NCBI GenBank assembly: GCA_000969725.1 | Contig: JXSR01S065357.1 | From: Ophiothrix spiculata | Taxonomy: Eukaryota > Echinodermata > Ophiuroidea > Amphilepidida > Ophiotrichidae | DNA length: 20,155 nucleotides | Strand: one strand, 5' to 3' | Shown here: positions 9,593 to 17,968 of the stretch, piece after piece | How positions within the stretch are numbered: position 1 is the stretch's first letter | Layout of the letters: the number at the start of each line of letters is the position of its first letter | Translations under genes and position numbers: made by a program | The notes under the pieces: generated by a model | The model's database searches: none | What the model was told of the DNA's origin: nothing | What the model saw: only the letters and a program-made list of their open reading frames with translations

Positions 9593-10792
9593 TTTTGTTT
9601 ATATATATAGACTTACGAATCAGAATTAGCATGTTATAGACCAATACTGTTATACAAAATGTTCTATTAATTACAGATTATAATGAAAGATTTGTCTTGA
9701 TTTGATCATTCCATTTTTGTTAATTGAGAATAATTTTCTTTGAGTTTAATTTCCCAAGCGTGTCTGATTAAATCACATTAAAGGGAGATAAATTTCACAC
9801 TTGAGAGATACTAATTAGTACTTACACACAATGCTATTATTTTATTCAATTTTGGTTTAAAAACATGACTTGATAATAAGCATTTCTCAAGAATGTTCGC
9901 CATGTACAATTGCAGGCGTCACACCACAATAGGGCTTCCCATTGACTTACTGTACAAAATGGCTTCCTAAAAACACCCGAGAACTCAATAATAAAGCAAC
10001 TGGTTGCTTCAACACTGCCTTTTCTCAGTTGATTATGATCTCTTCTAACACAAAATGATGATAAAAGTACACCTTCAAGGCAAAATTTTCGAGAAACTAG
10101 ACGCTGAAGTATAACGCCCCCTATCACCGACAGCCGAATTTTGTATTTCCAGAATCAAGCGCAAATTAAGGAAAACTCTTTAAATTTTACCAAATTAATC
10201 TGGAGATCAAAAATGGCATCAGATCATCTTTAAATAAACCTAACTTTATAATTAGAACAAAATATTGACCAAACATATTGCCCTTCTATACGTTTTGAAC
10301 TCCTGTTTTTAGAAGGGCAGTCACTTTTGCCGATATTAGAAATGCCGGATTGCGAGTGCTAATTATTTAGTGTTGTGCGCCCAGCAAGGCTTGTTTCATT
10401 AAAAGTGGTGAAGAATAAGTAATTAAATTGTTTTTATAAAAATAGCCAAACTCTTTTCATTTAAATTAATGTTAATTGAAAAATTTATTATGTGCTATTC
10501 ATGTACACGTCTGACCTTGATAGAAGTATTTGGTAATGTTCACAGTGCATTGAGATTTGCACTTTTATTTTTATATCACATGATCAAAATGTTGAGAAGA
10601 ATGTAAAAAGTATCCAAACCTTGAACAAAATATTTAACGTTGCTGTAATAATATATAGTAAAATTGGATTGCAGTCCAGTCATTATTGTAGAGTTTATAT
10701 TAGATCATGGTAGCACATGATTAATGTGAGGGTACATTTGAAATCACTACACATAATACTCTGTCCTTGTGGAGACAAACATAAACTTCAAA
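9593..10792. other. Inverted-repeat spacer, first part
   Basis: The unique sequence between the arms. It contains the minus-strand frame at 9846-10127 (see separate entry), a slightly GC-richer patch at about 10060-10140 and 10310-10395, and otherwise AT-rich DNA with no recognisable gene. Confidence 0.5.
9951..10127 (-). CDS. Weak exon candidate inside the spacer
   Basis: A minus-strand frame of 93 codons (ATG at 10127, stop near 9846) starts MIGGVILQRLVSRKFCLEG. A consensus GTAAGT donor follows codon 59 (ACA|GTAAGT), so a spliced first exon of 177 bases in phase 0 is possible. The peptide matches nothing I recognise. Its phase-0 exit does not join in frame to the candidates at 7362 or 2462 without another exon between. 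It may be chance or part of a decayed repeat. Confidence 0.15.
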
Positions 10793-11055
10793 ATTGAGAA
10801 ATGTTAATAGAATTTGACATGTTTTATGCATATATCAGTGCAGAGGAAGGCTTATGCATTCATATGCTTCTTATAGAGACTTATTTAAGTCTTCCAGTTG
10901 GTACAGTGAGTATATATTTATGCACCTGCAATCATAATAGCATAGCTTAAATATAGTCTGGGAATTGGAGCAGTAGATTATAGTAAATTTCCCAAGAGTG
11001 ATAAGATTTCTTAATCTTGTTAAATTCATGGCTGTAGGAGTATTCTATTAATAAA
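10793..11055 (+). repeat. Third, diverged copy of the arm's inner part
   Basis: The segment aligns with the left arm at about 9195-9445 in the same orientation. Shared blocks are TTGACAT.TTTTA.GC.TATA, ATGCATTCATATGCTTC (left arm CGCATTCATTTGCTTC), GTCTTCCA.TTGGTACA.TGAGTAT, ATAGCTTAAATATAGTCTGG and AGAGTGATA.GATTTCTTA. Identity is about 75-80% by eye, well below that between the two arms, so it predates the arm duplication or has decayed faster. Confidence 0.8.
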
Positions 11056-11125
11056 GTTAAACATTTCTTTAAACAATTTATGATATTAATGATTAAAATA
11101 TTATCTACGATTCTCCTACATGCTA
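11056..11125 (-). repeat. Locally inverted fragment next to the third copy
   Basis: AGTTAAACATTTCTT followed by AATGATTAAAATATTATC matches the right arm at 11403-11460 in direct orientation. It is therefore flipped relative to the preceding third copy at 10793-11055. TGTAGGAG at about 11033 and CTCCTACA at about 11113 form the ends of a small foldback. It indicates a ~70-base local inversion or a nested palindrome. Confidence 0.6.
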
Positions 11126-11317
11126 ATTCTAATTCATACTTCTACTTCTACGCTTATTCTCATTAAAGCCTTTTCAGCATCTAGATGAGCTCTCTGGTCC
11201 TAGAGACATGATATACTTTTGAAGGTATAATAGTGACTATGCACTCTGGTCCTAGAGTAGATGACGTATTTTGACATACGGTCACAGTTGCCTGGGAAGG
11301 TTCATAGTAAAAAGAGA
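11126..11317. repeat. Spacer end with repeated CTCTGGTCCTAGAG
   Basis: The 14-mer CTCTGGTCCTAGAG occurs exactly at 11192-11205 and 11244-11257, 52 bases apart. Its first and last four bases are complementary (CTCT/AGAG). The left side of the spacer has no counterpart to this ~180-base stretch, so it looks like an insertion on the right side only. No reading frame of note. Confidence 0.65.
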
Positions 11318-13524
11318 ATACAAAACAACAATATGTGAAAATGTATGTAACTGATTATACATTAGTAATATTAAAGCTCAAAAGTATTATTCTGTATCAA
11401 TACAGTTAAACATTTCTTGCAGCAATGTATAACATTAATGATAAGAATAATCAGTGGGACTCTCCTTAAGCCATAAATATTTTCAAGAATAAGAAATCCT
11501 ATCACTCTTTGGAAATTCAGCAAAATCTCTGAGTTCATAAAATATTGCTCCAAGTCCCAGACTATGTTTAAGCTACACTATTCAGTCACAGATGCATACT
11601 CAATGTATCACATGGAAGGCTCCAATATACTCTTAAAGAAAGCATATGAATGCGGTGAGATGCTTCCTACACACCGATATGCGCAAAATATGTCAATTTT
11701 TATTAACGCTTCAAGGCAACTCCTTTATTTTCACATTTTCATTGATTTTTCTTTTCATTTTCATATAATTGAATGCCATAAGGTACCTGATATTTTTATG
11801 CATGCATCTGAGTCCATATTATTTCACACTATCAATACAACAGGAATTCTTGGCTCTTAGATGACAGGAAACAATATGGAAAAACAGTCTTTATGCTTCC
11901 ATTTCCTTTCGGCAGGTGTTTTTGATGATGTCCATCTAGAATTACTTTCAGTATAATCCACAAATATATTGGCAACAATCTTTCATAACTTAAAAACAAT
12001 TTCTGGAAAAAAGGTGATTTCATGACCATGCCATCTTTCAAATGCACTTAACCTATATTTACTAGTATCAATTAGTTGTGTGATGAATAATTTTAAAAAT
12101 ACATATTATTTCCTTTTTATTGGAAATTTATATAGAGGTAAAAAAGCTTTTGTGGAAAGCTTTAAATTATTCCGAATTGTTTTTTGTCAGACACATTTGT
12201 TGAATATGGCATACTCATTCACTGTTACTGGCGTAACAATTGCTGTGGGATGTCTATGGAGTGGTCCAACATTTTCCAATTTTTTTTGTTAGCGGAAAGC
12301 CACTTTGTTTACAGTATATCAAAGAATGGAGTAACAATAAAAATAGTTTAGCTGCAGAGATCAAATTTGTAGGCTTTGTCATTCAACTTCAATGTAATGC
12401 TTCACAACAAGGAGTAGCATGGAACAACCTCGATTGACCAATTAGAAGCCAGGATTCCAGTCACTGACATTAATACATTCAACAGAATTTACAAAAATTA
12501 AGGGACCTTAGACAAACCCATTCAAGACCTGAACTTAGTTAACTGTTGAACTTTATGATACCAGTTAAATATTACAAGGAAACATAAATCAAGTTGGCCA
12601 ACTGATTTTCTTCTACCTACTTTCAACATTATATTTTAGCTAACCTTCAGTAACAATTTTGAATGGATCAACTCTTTAACATTGTACTAAAAACCAACTC
12701 ATTTCCTCCTGAAACCATATCTATAATATTTTTCATATGCTGATAGATACATTTAAAAATCCCAATTTCCTCTGGCATGGTGAATAAGACACTACACTCA
12801 AACCACAACAATATAACTATCAATTTATAAGCTAGCGTGTTTTTTTAAATGCCAAAGCCTTCCGGCATTAATACAATGTCTGCTTTTCACATCATATTTT
12901 GCATTAGCGAAACAAGTAATTGAGTAATAAGACATAGTGGCCTGGTAAACTATGAATAGCTGATTCGTATAAAGAGATATGTGAGAAACAGCTAACGTGT
13001 GGCTGTGTTCCTTCCATTCGTGATATTCCTATTTAACACATGATGTGAGATTTATCAGATAAATCAGATGGGTGTCACGTGCTAACATGGTGGTTTGGAC
13101 TGATTAGATCTTATAAAGAACAGAGCGTAACTTTATTCCTTTGGGTTTTGCCCTTTTGTATCTAGTTTAAGATAGTAATTCTTCAATCTAATAGACAGCC
13201 AGACAGTGACAGATCTCAACATTAGCCAAGAAAGAGAACATAAATCACACATCCTGCTACCCAAAGCTACAATCATATTGACTGACTAAACCATGTTCTG
13301 AATCATGGTGATTTTGTTTATTTAAATCCTTAAATTTTCCCTGCACTGTTCCTCTCACCCACTCTACAGATGTTTGGTTACTGAATCCAGTACTCTCATT
13401 TAGTCACGTAAATCAGGTTGAGGTCTCTCTATGTTATAGCTCAAACAGTCTAACTTATAGAATATATGAATCAAATAGAACATTATCAAAATGGCTCATG
13501 TTTTAAGGCCGCCAAATTCTTGAC
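11318..13524 (-). repeat. Right arm of giant inverted repeat
   Basis: Reverse-complement partner of 7868-9592. It is longer because of a 516-base segment at 11788-12303 absent from the left arm, and there is a small deletion near 12517 relative to the left arm. Frames at 11371-11553, 11564-11860 and 12240-12437 fall in it and are not conserved as proteins between the arms, which argues against coding. Confidence 0.93.
11788..12303. other. 516-base segment present only in the right arm
   Basis: In the right arm GGTACC and TTTGTTTACAG are separated by 516 bases; in the left arm they are directly joined. No terminal inverted repeats and no clear target duplication bound the segment (ends TGATATTTTT and GCGGAAAGCCAC). 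It may be an insertion here or a clean deletion in the left arm. The frames at 11832-12047 and 12080-12292 within it show no known domain. Confidence 0.75.
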
Positions 13525-13625
13525 ATTTATCCAGTTACCATATATAAAGTAACAACTGACACAACAAGAAAATGCAATGCAAAGTTAAAACAGCCAACTA
13601 GTATTGATGATAGTACTGTTTTGTA
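13525..13625. other. Short unique stretch right of the inverted repeat
   Basis: No feature seen. Similarity with the left arm's outer flank stops at the GTCAAG/CTTGAC end. Confidence 0.5.
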
Positions 13626-13749
13626 AAGGATGCAACTTTTCAGGAAATTTACTGCATTTGGGAAATTTGGCCCAGAACACCTGTATAAAAGTAAACAAAA
13701 TTCATGTTTGCAATGCAGTTAAGAAAATTTAATGATAACTTGCATCCCT
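13626..13749. mobile_element. Small foldback element, hAT-like ends
   Basis: About 33 bases at the left (AAGGATGCAACTTTT, then AAATTTACTGCATT) are the imperfect inverse of the right end (AATGCAGTTAAGAAAATTTA, then AACTTGCATCCCTG). The right terminus reads CAGGGATGCAAG on the minus strand, the kind of end common in hAT-type MITEs. The left terminus is altered. Flanks GTTTTGTA and GTTTATAT are only partly alike, so the target duplication is uncertain. Non-coding. Confidence 0.5.
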
Positions 13750-14063
13750 GGTTTATATACTAAAAGCCTATTTACCTTATTGCATGGTTTCCCCATTTTA
13801 GGGAGAGCCTCAACCTGGCTTGCAAGATGAATTGGAACTTAAATAATATAACGATTAACAGTTTCATTCCCTCTTTCAAAACCCGCTAAGCTTGCATGAA
13901 GTGAATGCATCGTTATGTAACATATGAATACCAACACAGATGAACTTTCATTTTTGTATGTAACATACTAGTTTAATTGACTGTCAAATCCACTCCCTGC
14001 AAATGGTGCAATAGGTCAATACAGGTAACAGAAAGTAGGCTTTGATAGCTAACTTTGATTTCA
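13750..14063. other. Non-coding stretch
   Basis: No gene or repeat recognised. Confidence 0.45.
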
Positions 14064-14066
14064 TTA

Positions 14067-14264
14067 ATACAACTTACTATAAAATTCTCTTTCTTGTACA
14101 ATAAGAGCAGCGTGTGGCCCTAGAATTTTCAACTCAAGATGTACACTCAATCCCTTTTTAGACCAAACAATCAAAAAATGAACCATTGGATCTACAAAAC
14201 CAATCAAATACATCACTACATATACACAACGATAAGTCACTCTCATCACAGCCTTCCCTCTCTC
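14067..14264 (-). CDS. Weak exon candidate, unknown product
   Basis: On the minus strand an open frame of about 65 codons runs from a possible acceptor (GTTGTATATACCAG near 14265) to a GTAAGT donor after GAATTTTATA. It includes MRVTYRCVYVVMYLIGFVDP, partly hydrophobic, and ends LIVQEREFYS. The acceptor tract is poor, codon use follows AT bias, and the peptide is unfamiliar. More likely chance than real. Confidence 0.12.
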
Positions 14265-14276
14265 TGGTATATACAA

Positions 14277-14802
14277 CGATGATTGTGTGGGTTAATGCAA
14301 TGTTTTATTAAAACATCAAAGTAAATAGACTGATCAAGAAAATGCATTAACCAGGATACTGATCTAGTGGGTGGATGCTGTTAAACCAAATTAATTCATC
14401 ACAACATATTCATGACATTGTGTGGGTAGCTGTAAGTATAAATTAATTGTTGATAACCTTTCTAAACTCACAACTATTTTCCTATAACATATCTAGAATC
14501 TGTTTACATTAGCTGAGTATGTTCATTTAATTTTCAGTTCATATTCTGCTTCAAAAACATCCTCGTCTATCTAAAACTAAATGCTATTTTGTCAATCAAC
14601 ACTTAAACCACGACCCACAACTGCAAGGGGAGCTATTGTAAAGAACTGTATCTGGTGGCTGATAAAAACCAATAGCTAATATTTGGAATTACATACTACA
14701 TAAATAAATTTAAGAGAGTTGATTGGTTTAAACAAGATCACATGATTTTCAAATAATTTGAACCACCTTGAGAAAAGTTGTAAAAAGTTCTTTTTGAAAA
14801 AG
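14277..14802. other. Non-coding stretch
   Basis: AT-rich DNA without recognisable gene, RNA or repeat. Confidence 0.45.
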
Positions 14803-15012
14803 ACTATTTACGGCTCTAACCAGGGTTGTGAGAGTCAGTTGATAAAAAAATCTAAAAATAGTGACAAAATGCCAAAAACAGGTTGAAAATAACAATAAAG
14901 CTGAAATTATGACTCTTTTGAAGGCATAAAAAAATCTGAAATCAGATTAAAATCTGAACTCTCACACCCCTGTCTAACGAACTATTTACGGGTCTCAAAA
15001 GACTATTTATGG
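14803..15012 (+). repeat. Three ACTATTTACGG-type units split by a MITE
   Basis: GACTATTTACGGCTCTAAC, GAACTATTTACGGGTCTC and GACTATTTATGGCTG lie near 14804, 14979 and 14999. Removing the element at 14821-14972 and one target copy brings them into a ~22-base tandem array. A related TTTACGGCTCTAAA recurs near 15880. Confidence 0.6.
14821..14972. mobile_element. 152-bp MITE with 15-bp terminal inverted repeats
   Basis: The left end CAGGGTTGTGAGAGT and the right end ACTCTCACACCCCTG are inverse at 14 of 15 positions. The element is flanked on both sides by TCTAAC (14815-14820 and 14973-14978), a direct target duplication. Internal sequence is AT-rich and non-coding. CAGGG-type ends suggest hAT-like transposition, although 6 bases is shorter than the usual 8-base hAT duplication. 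It has landed inside the short tandem repeat described separately. Confidence 0.88.
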
Positions 15013-15013
15013 C

Positions 15014-15021
15014 TGACGTCA
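15014..15021. promoter_or_regulatory. Palindromic CRE motif TGACGTCA
   Basis: A perfect 8-base cAMP-response-element consensus (CREB/ATF binding). It lies ~90 bases upstream of AAAATGG|GTAAGT, a good donor-like sequence, but no open frame or TATA box makes a convincing first exon. A single 8-mer can occur by chance. Confidence 0.2.
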
Positions 15022-15158
15022 TCAAAATCCGATGTGCGCAAGCGTTCTTAGTGCTAGTGGATACGTTTTGTGATTTGTGAACATGAAAAAAAAAACATTT
15101 TAAAATGGGTAAGTAAAAATCACATTATAATCACAATTTATTAAAGCAGTTTATAAAA

Positions 15159-15323
15159 CAAATATATACTGACTTTTTCAGATCTCTGGATTAAAACTAT
15201 GGTCTTTCAGTGACTAAAATTATGCAATTTTACTTCGAGGCTGCGCCCCTCAGTAAAATAACAATTTTAATCACTTCAGGCCCATAGTTTTAACCAGAGA
15301 TCTTCCAGTCAGTATATATTTGT
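15159..15323. mobile_element. 165-bp near-perfect palindrome (foldback element)
   Basis: The left arm starts ACAAATATATACTGAC and passes AGATCTCTGGATTAAAACTA. The right arm passes TAGTTTTAACCAGAGATCT and ends GTCAGTATATATTTGT. The arms remain inverse nearly to the centre at about 15244 (GAGG-CTGCGC-CCTC). Arms are about 80 bases with scattered mismatches, which would form a long hairpin. No reading frame. No certain target duplication, so the assignment to a MITE family is open. Confidence 0.85.
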
Positions 15324-15410
15324 ATACCATATGGCTTTTTATGTGCAGTACAGCACTGATTGTAATTATCTATGGTACTTGTGATGAACCAAAAAGTGCC
15401 TCAGAAAATG

Positions 15411-15502
15411 GGGTCAGGTCAAGGTCATTCATGGCGAAAGGTCAATTTGAGATCAGAACTTGAAAAGTTGACCTGAGGTCATCCCAGGTCATTTTAAGGT
15501 CA
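15411..15502 (+). promoter_or_regulatory. Cluster of nuclear-receptor half-sites (AGGTCA)
   Basis: Within 92 bases there are seven exact AGGTCA half-sites: plus strand at 15416, 15422, 15439, 15476, 15486 and 15497, minus strand at 15469. GGGTCA at 15411 and AGATCA at 15450 are near matches. Arrangements include a DR0 with the extended TCAAGGTCA form at 15416-15427, an imperfect DR5 at 15439-15455, an everted pair with one-base spacer at 15469-15481, an exact DR4 at 15476-15491 and an exact DR5 at 15486-15502. In animals DR4 and DR5 are classic sites for thyroid/LXR-type and retinoic-acid-type receptor dimers. No adjacent gene is visible, so function is unproven, and a decayed tandem repeat is the main alternative. 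Confidence 0.45.
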
Positions 15503-15509
15503 TGACTCC

Positions 15510-16234
15510 AGGACCCTTGATCTTACCTGGATCCAACTTGGACTATGAATAGCAATTGGAACATGGGTACCCCGCTAGTTTCTAATAATAACGGTAATCG
15601 TTATATGATTTCATTTGTGCTCAACCCTCAACATTTTCAAATATGTACGAAAACATAGAGTTACAACATCAAGCCAAAGACATTTATGTCTATGTCAATA
15701 CCATCAGACATTAAAATGTTTCAAAATTTGCTTAGCACTGTTAACAAATATGAGGCTTAAATATGACATATCATGTTTTTCTGCTACTTTAAGGTCAAAG
15801 ACAGACAGATACAAAACATTAGTGACATGATGTGACATTACTTTTTAGTGGTGTGCGCTTGTGAATGGTGGTGAAATTTTTACGGCTCTAAAATCCACCA
15901 GAAAATTACTCAAATTCACTATATTTTTAATCAGTCTCATCTGTAATTCATCATTGTTAGATATTTTTTATATGTACATCACTTTTTACTACTACAAAAT
16001 GGCACTCTTTCATCATGATTAAGCTTAAGCTTACTCCACTTGTTCATCACTGTATATCATGTGTGATTGATTGGTCAACTCTGCAAGTGTATTCACAACC
16101 AGTCAAGCACTAGCACTGTCATTGATTGTGAGCTGTAGCTGCTGCAAGCTTCTTCAAGGCTGACACCCTGCTTGTGGTCGTCTGTCATTTAAGGTGAGCC
16201 CGTTCCTTTTTTTATTCGAAGACCCGAAGTCGTC
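15510..16234. other. Non-coding stretch ending in the CR1 leader
   Basis: No host gene seen. A 14-base perfect palindrome TAAGCTTAAGCTTA is at about 16019-16032. From about 16120 the sequence becomes GC-richer (GCTGTAGCTGCTGCAAGC and on), probably the 5' untranslated leader of the retrotransposon that follows, but its start cannot be fixed from one copy. Confidence 0.45.
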
Positions 16235-17286
16235 ATGTTCCTCATCATCGCACTACTTATTGCGTCAACATCTACCACCATCTTCGATGATACTCAATCC
16301 AGCCAACGGTTATTCCATCAGCGCTCTTCCTTTACACCAAAGTTCCAGAAATTGAAACAATCTGCTCCTGTGCAATATTACATCAACTCATGTGCTGCTT
16401 TTCGTGTCAACATGATTACCAGCGGTGACATAGAACTTAACCCTGGTCCAGACTCTTCCAACAAGGAACTCAAAACTCTATACATAAACACTAGAAGTGT
16501 AAACACTGTCAACAAAACGTGCAATAAATTAGAGACTATGGTGTCATTCTATGCAAAAAAATCATGGCTCAATGATACCATCCTTGATGCTGAGATCTCC
16601 CACCCAGATTATGTATTGTACCGTAAGGATAGAATACCTGATAAAAAGAAATGCCGTGGTGGTGGTGTTATCTGTAGTATTAAAAAATCTGTCATGTCAC
16701 TCCGTCGGATTGAGCTTGAGCCCTCTGATGCTGAAATTATTGTTGTTGAATTGAGATCTAATAAGTCAAAGAAAATGGCTTTAATTTTATGCTATCGATC
16801 TCAGGATTTTAAACTTGCTAACAGATTTCACTTGACTTTATCTCGTGTTTTTGACTGTTTCGATACTGTGCATGTATTTGGAGATTTTAACATACCTAAG
16901 ATTGATGGTTGTAGAAACTATTTAAATATTTCTGATGCTGAGAGTCAATTTCTTGACTCTGTGAATTCATATTTTCTTACACAACTCAATTTTATTCCAT
17001 CTCGTGAAATTGTGATAATATTCTTGATCTTATCTTCACAAACATCACAGACAAATTTTCTGATATCTCGATTTCCAGTGAATTTTTCCAAACTGATCAC
17101 AAACTATTAGAATTTTGTATTTCTGTCAAGGTTGAACGTATTAAACCGGTTCCTAGACATGTTTACAATTTTTAAAAAGCCGACTTTGACAAAATTAGAT
17201 CTGAGCTGAGTAGTGCTAATTTTTCCAGCGTATACAATGCTATAAATGTGAATCAAATCAGAAACAATAGATTTCCAATTTTTTAA
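16235..17286 (+). pseudogene. Broken CR1-like polyprotein: leader, 2A, APE endonuclease
   Basis: The intact part of the frame runs to 17110 (291 codons). Residues 1-15 (MFLIIALLIASTSTT) are hydrophobic and signal-peptide-like. Residues 64-72 are the 2A motif GDIELNPG|P. From about residue 82 an APE-type endonuclease follows: INTRSVN (84-90), SWLND (110-114), GGGV (142-145), YRSQ (187-190) and VFGDFN (214-219), with the expected GDFN active-site block. This nuclease nicks target DNA for target-primed reverse transcription. Defects: the position just before WLN, where relatives have TET with the catalytic Glu, reads AKKS (107-110), apparently with a short deletion. The frame shifts at about 17009-17014, after which the homologous reading continues in another frame with the TDH active-site triplet at 17092-17100. 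That frame hits a stop at 17173-17175, and homologous residues (KADFDKIRSEL) resume after it. Hence non-functional. Confidence 0.85.
16412..16450 (+). other. 2A ribosome-skipping motif
   Basis: Encodes MITSGDIELNPGP, matching the D-(V/I)-E-x-N-P-G-P consensus exactly. In known 2A peptides the ribosome fails to form the Gly-Pro bond, releasing the upstream product and restarting at Pro. Here that would separate a 71-residue hydrophobic-leader peptide from the endonuclease protein beginning at residue 72. The motif itself is undamaged although the downstream gene is broken. Confidence 0.92.
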
Positions 17287-17335
17287 TACTAATAAATACA
17301 TCCTTAGGGAAAGATGGTTTTTAACAATAAAAGAG

Positions 17336-17968
17336 AAACATTAATTAACATGTCTAAAATGTACATGCTTACCTTGTGGCATAAACTTTGATTACATGAA
17401 AGTCTCTGAATTTAATCCACAACAATTAACATCACTTATGTCGTGATGTCAGAACAGCTCACTGTATTCCAAGATTATGAACTTTATGTTAGAAACCACT
17501 AATTTCAGTCAATGGTCAAATATTCCACACATGTATTTCCAAGGAATAAATCCAGGATTATTGATTAAATCCAAGCATTAGCACCTTTGCTGTCCCAGTA
17601 TTTGAGCAATAATGAAGAGAAAAACTTCCAATTCATCCAAGCACATTAGTGTGTGGTGATCAAGTTTAATAGGGTCCATGCATGATTGCCTTGAACTGTG
17701 AAAAGTGCTGCTGTACATAAATATGATCAGTTACGATGTTGTAGTAGTAATCCTCAAAAGCCACTATGTCCGCATCCATGTTTTTCTTTGAGATTTTCCA
17801 AGCTGAAAAGAATTCTGCAAAAGATTTCCTAAACCTAATTGCTTAGCCAAGCTGTGACATTTTCGCTAAATGATTTCACTGCAGTGGGCCCCTTAAAAAA
17901 CATTAAAAAAATATCTAAAAAAAAAATTAAGCTTTTCAATATGTCAGTTATTGTTGTTTTGCTCAATA
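17336..17968. other. Non-coding stretch between CR1 remnant and array
   Basis: AT-rich, no reverse-transcriptase-like frame on either strand, no retrotransposon 3' tail recognised. A-rich runs lie at about 17896-17931. Confidence 0.5.

Larger units (their letters stand above)
16235..17335 (+). mobile_element. CR1-like non-LTR retrotransposon fragment with 2A peptide
   Basis: The element keeps the front of the coding region (leader peptide, 2A recoding motif, APE-type endonuclease) and lacks any trace of reverse transcriptase. Similarity to the post-endonuclease linker of such elements fades near 17335. Copies of this class normally lose their 5' end through incomplete reverse transcription; here the 3' part is missing. 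That points to a later deletion, rearrangement or template switching. An untranslated leader may extend it upstream to about 16120. CR1-like elements of marine invertebrates are known to carry such 2A motifs. Full domains and defects are given in the pseudogene entry. Confidence 0.85.

Noticed and set aside
11564..12437. Frames in the right arm (11564-11860, 11832-12047, 12080-12292, 12240-12437)
   Set aside because: They are not maintained as proteins in the left arm or lie in the 516-base arm-specific segment; no domains.
15088..15116. First exon of a plus-strand gene downstream of the CRE (ATGG|GTAAGT)
   Set aside because: The ATG at about 15083 meets a stop after six codons and the later ATG gives one codon before the donor; no TATA box or open frame.
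15615..15830. 71-codon plus-strand frame
   Set aside because: No recognisable domain or splice signals, consistent with chance.
16551..16754. 67-codon plus-strand frame and the minus-strand frame at 17107-17301
   Set aside because: Both are shadows of the retrotransposon coding region in other frames.
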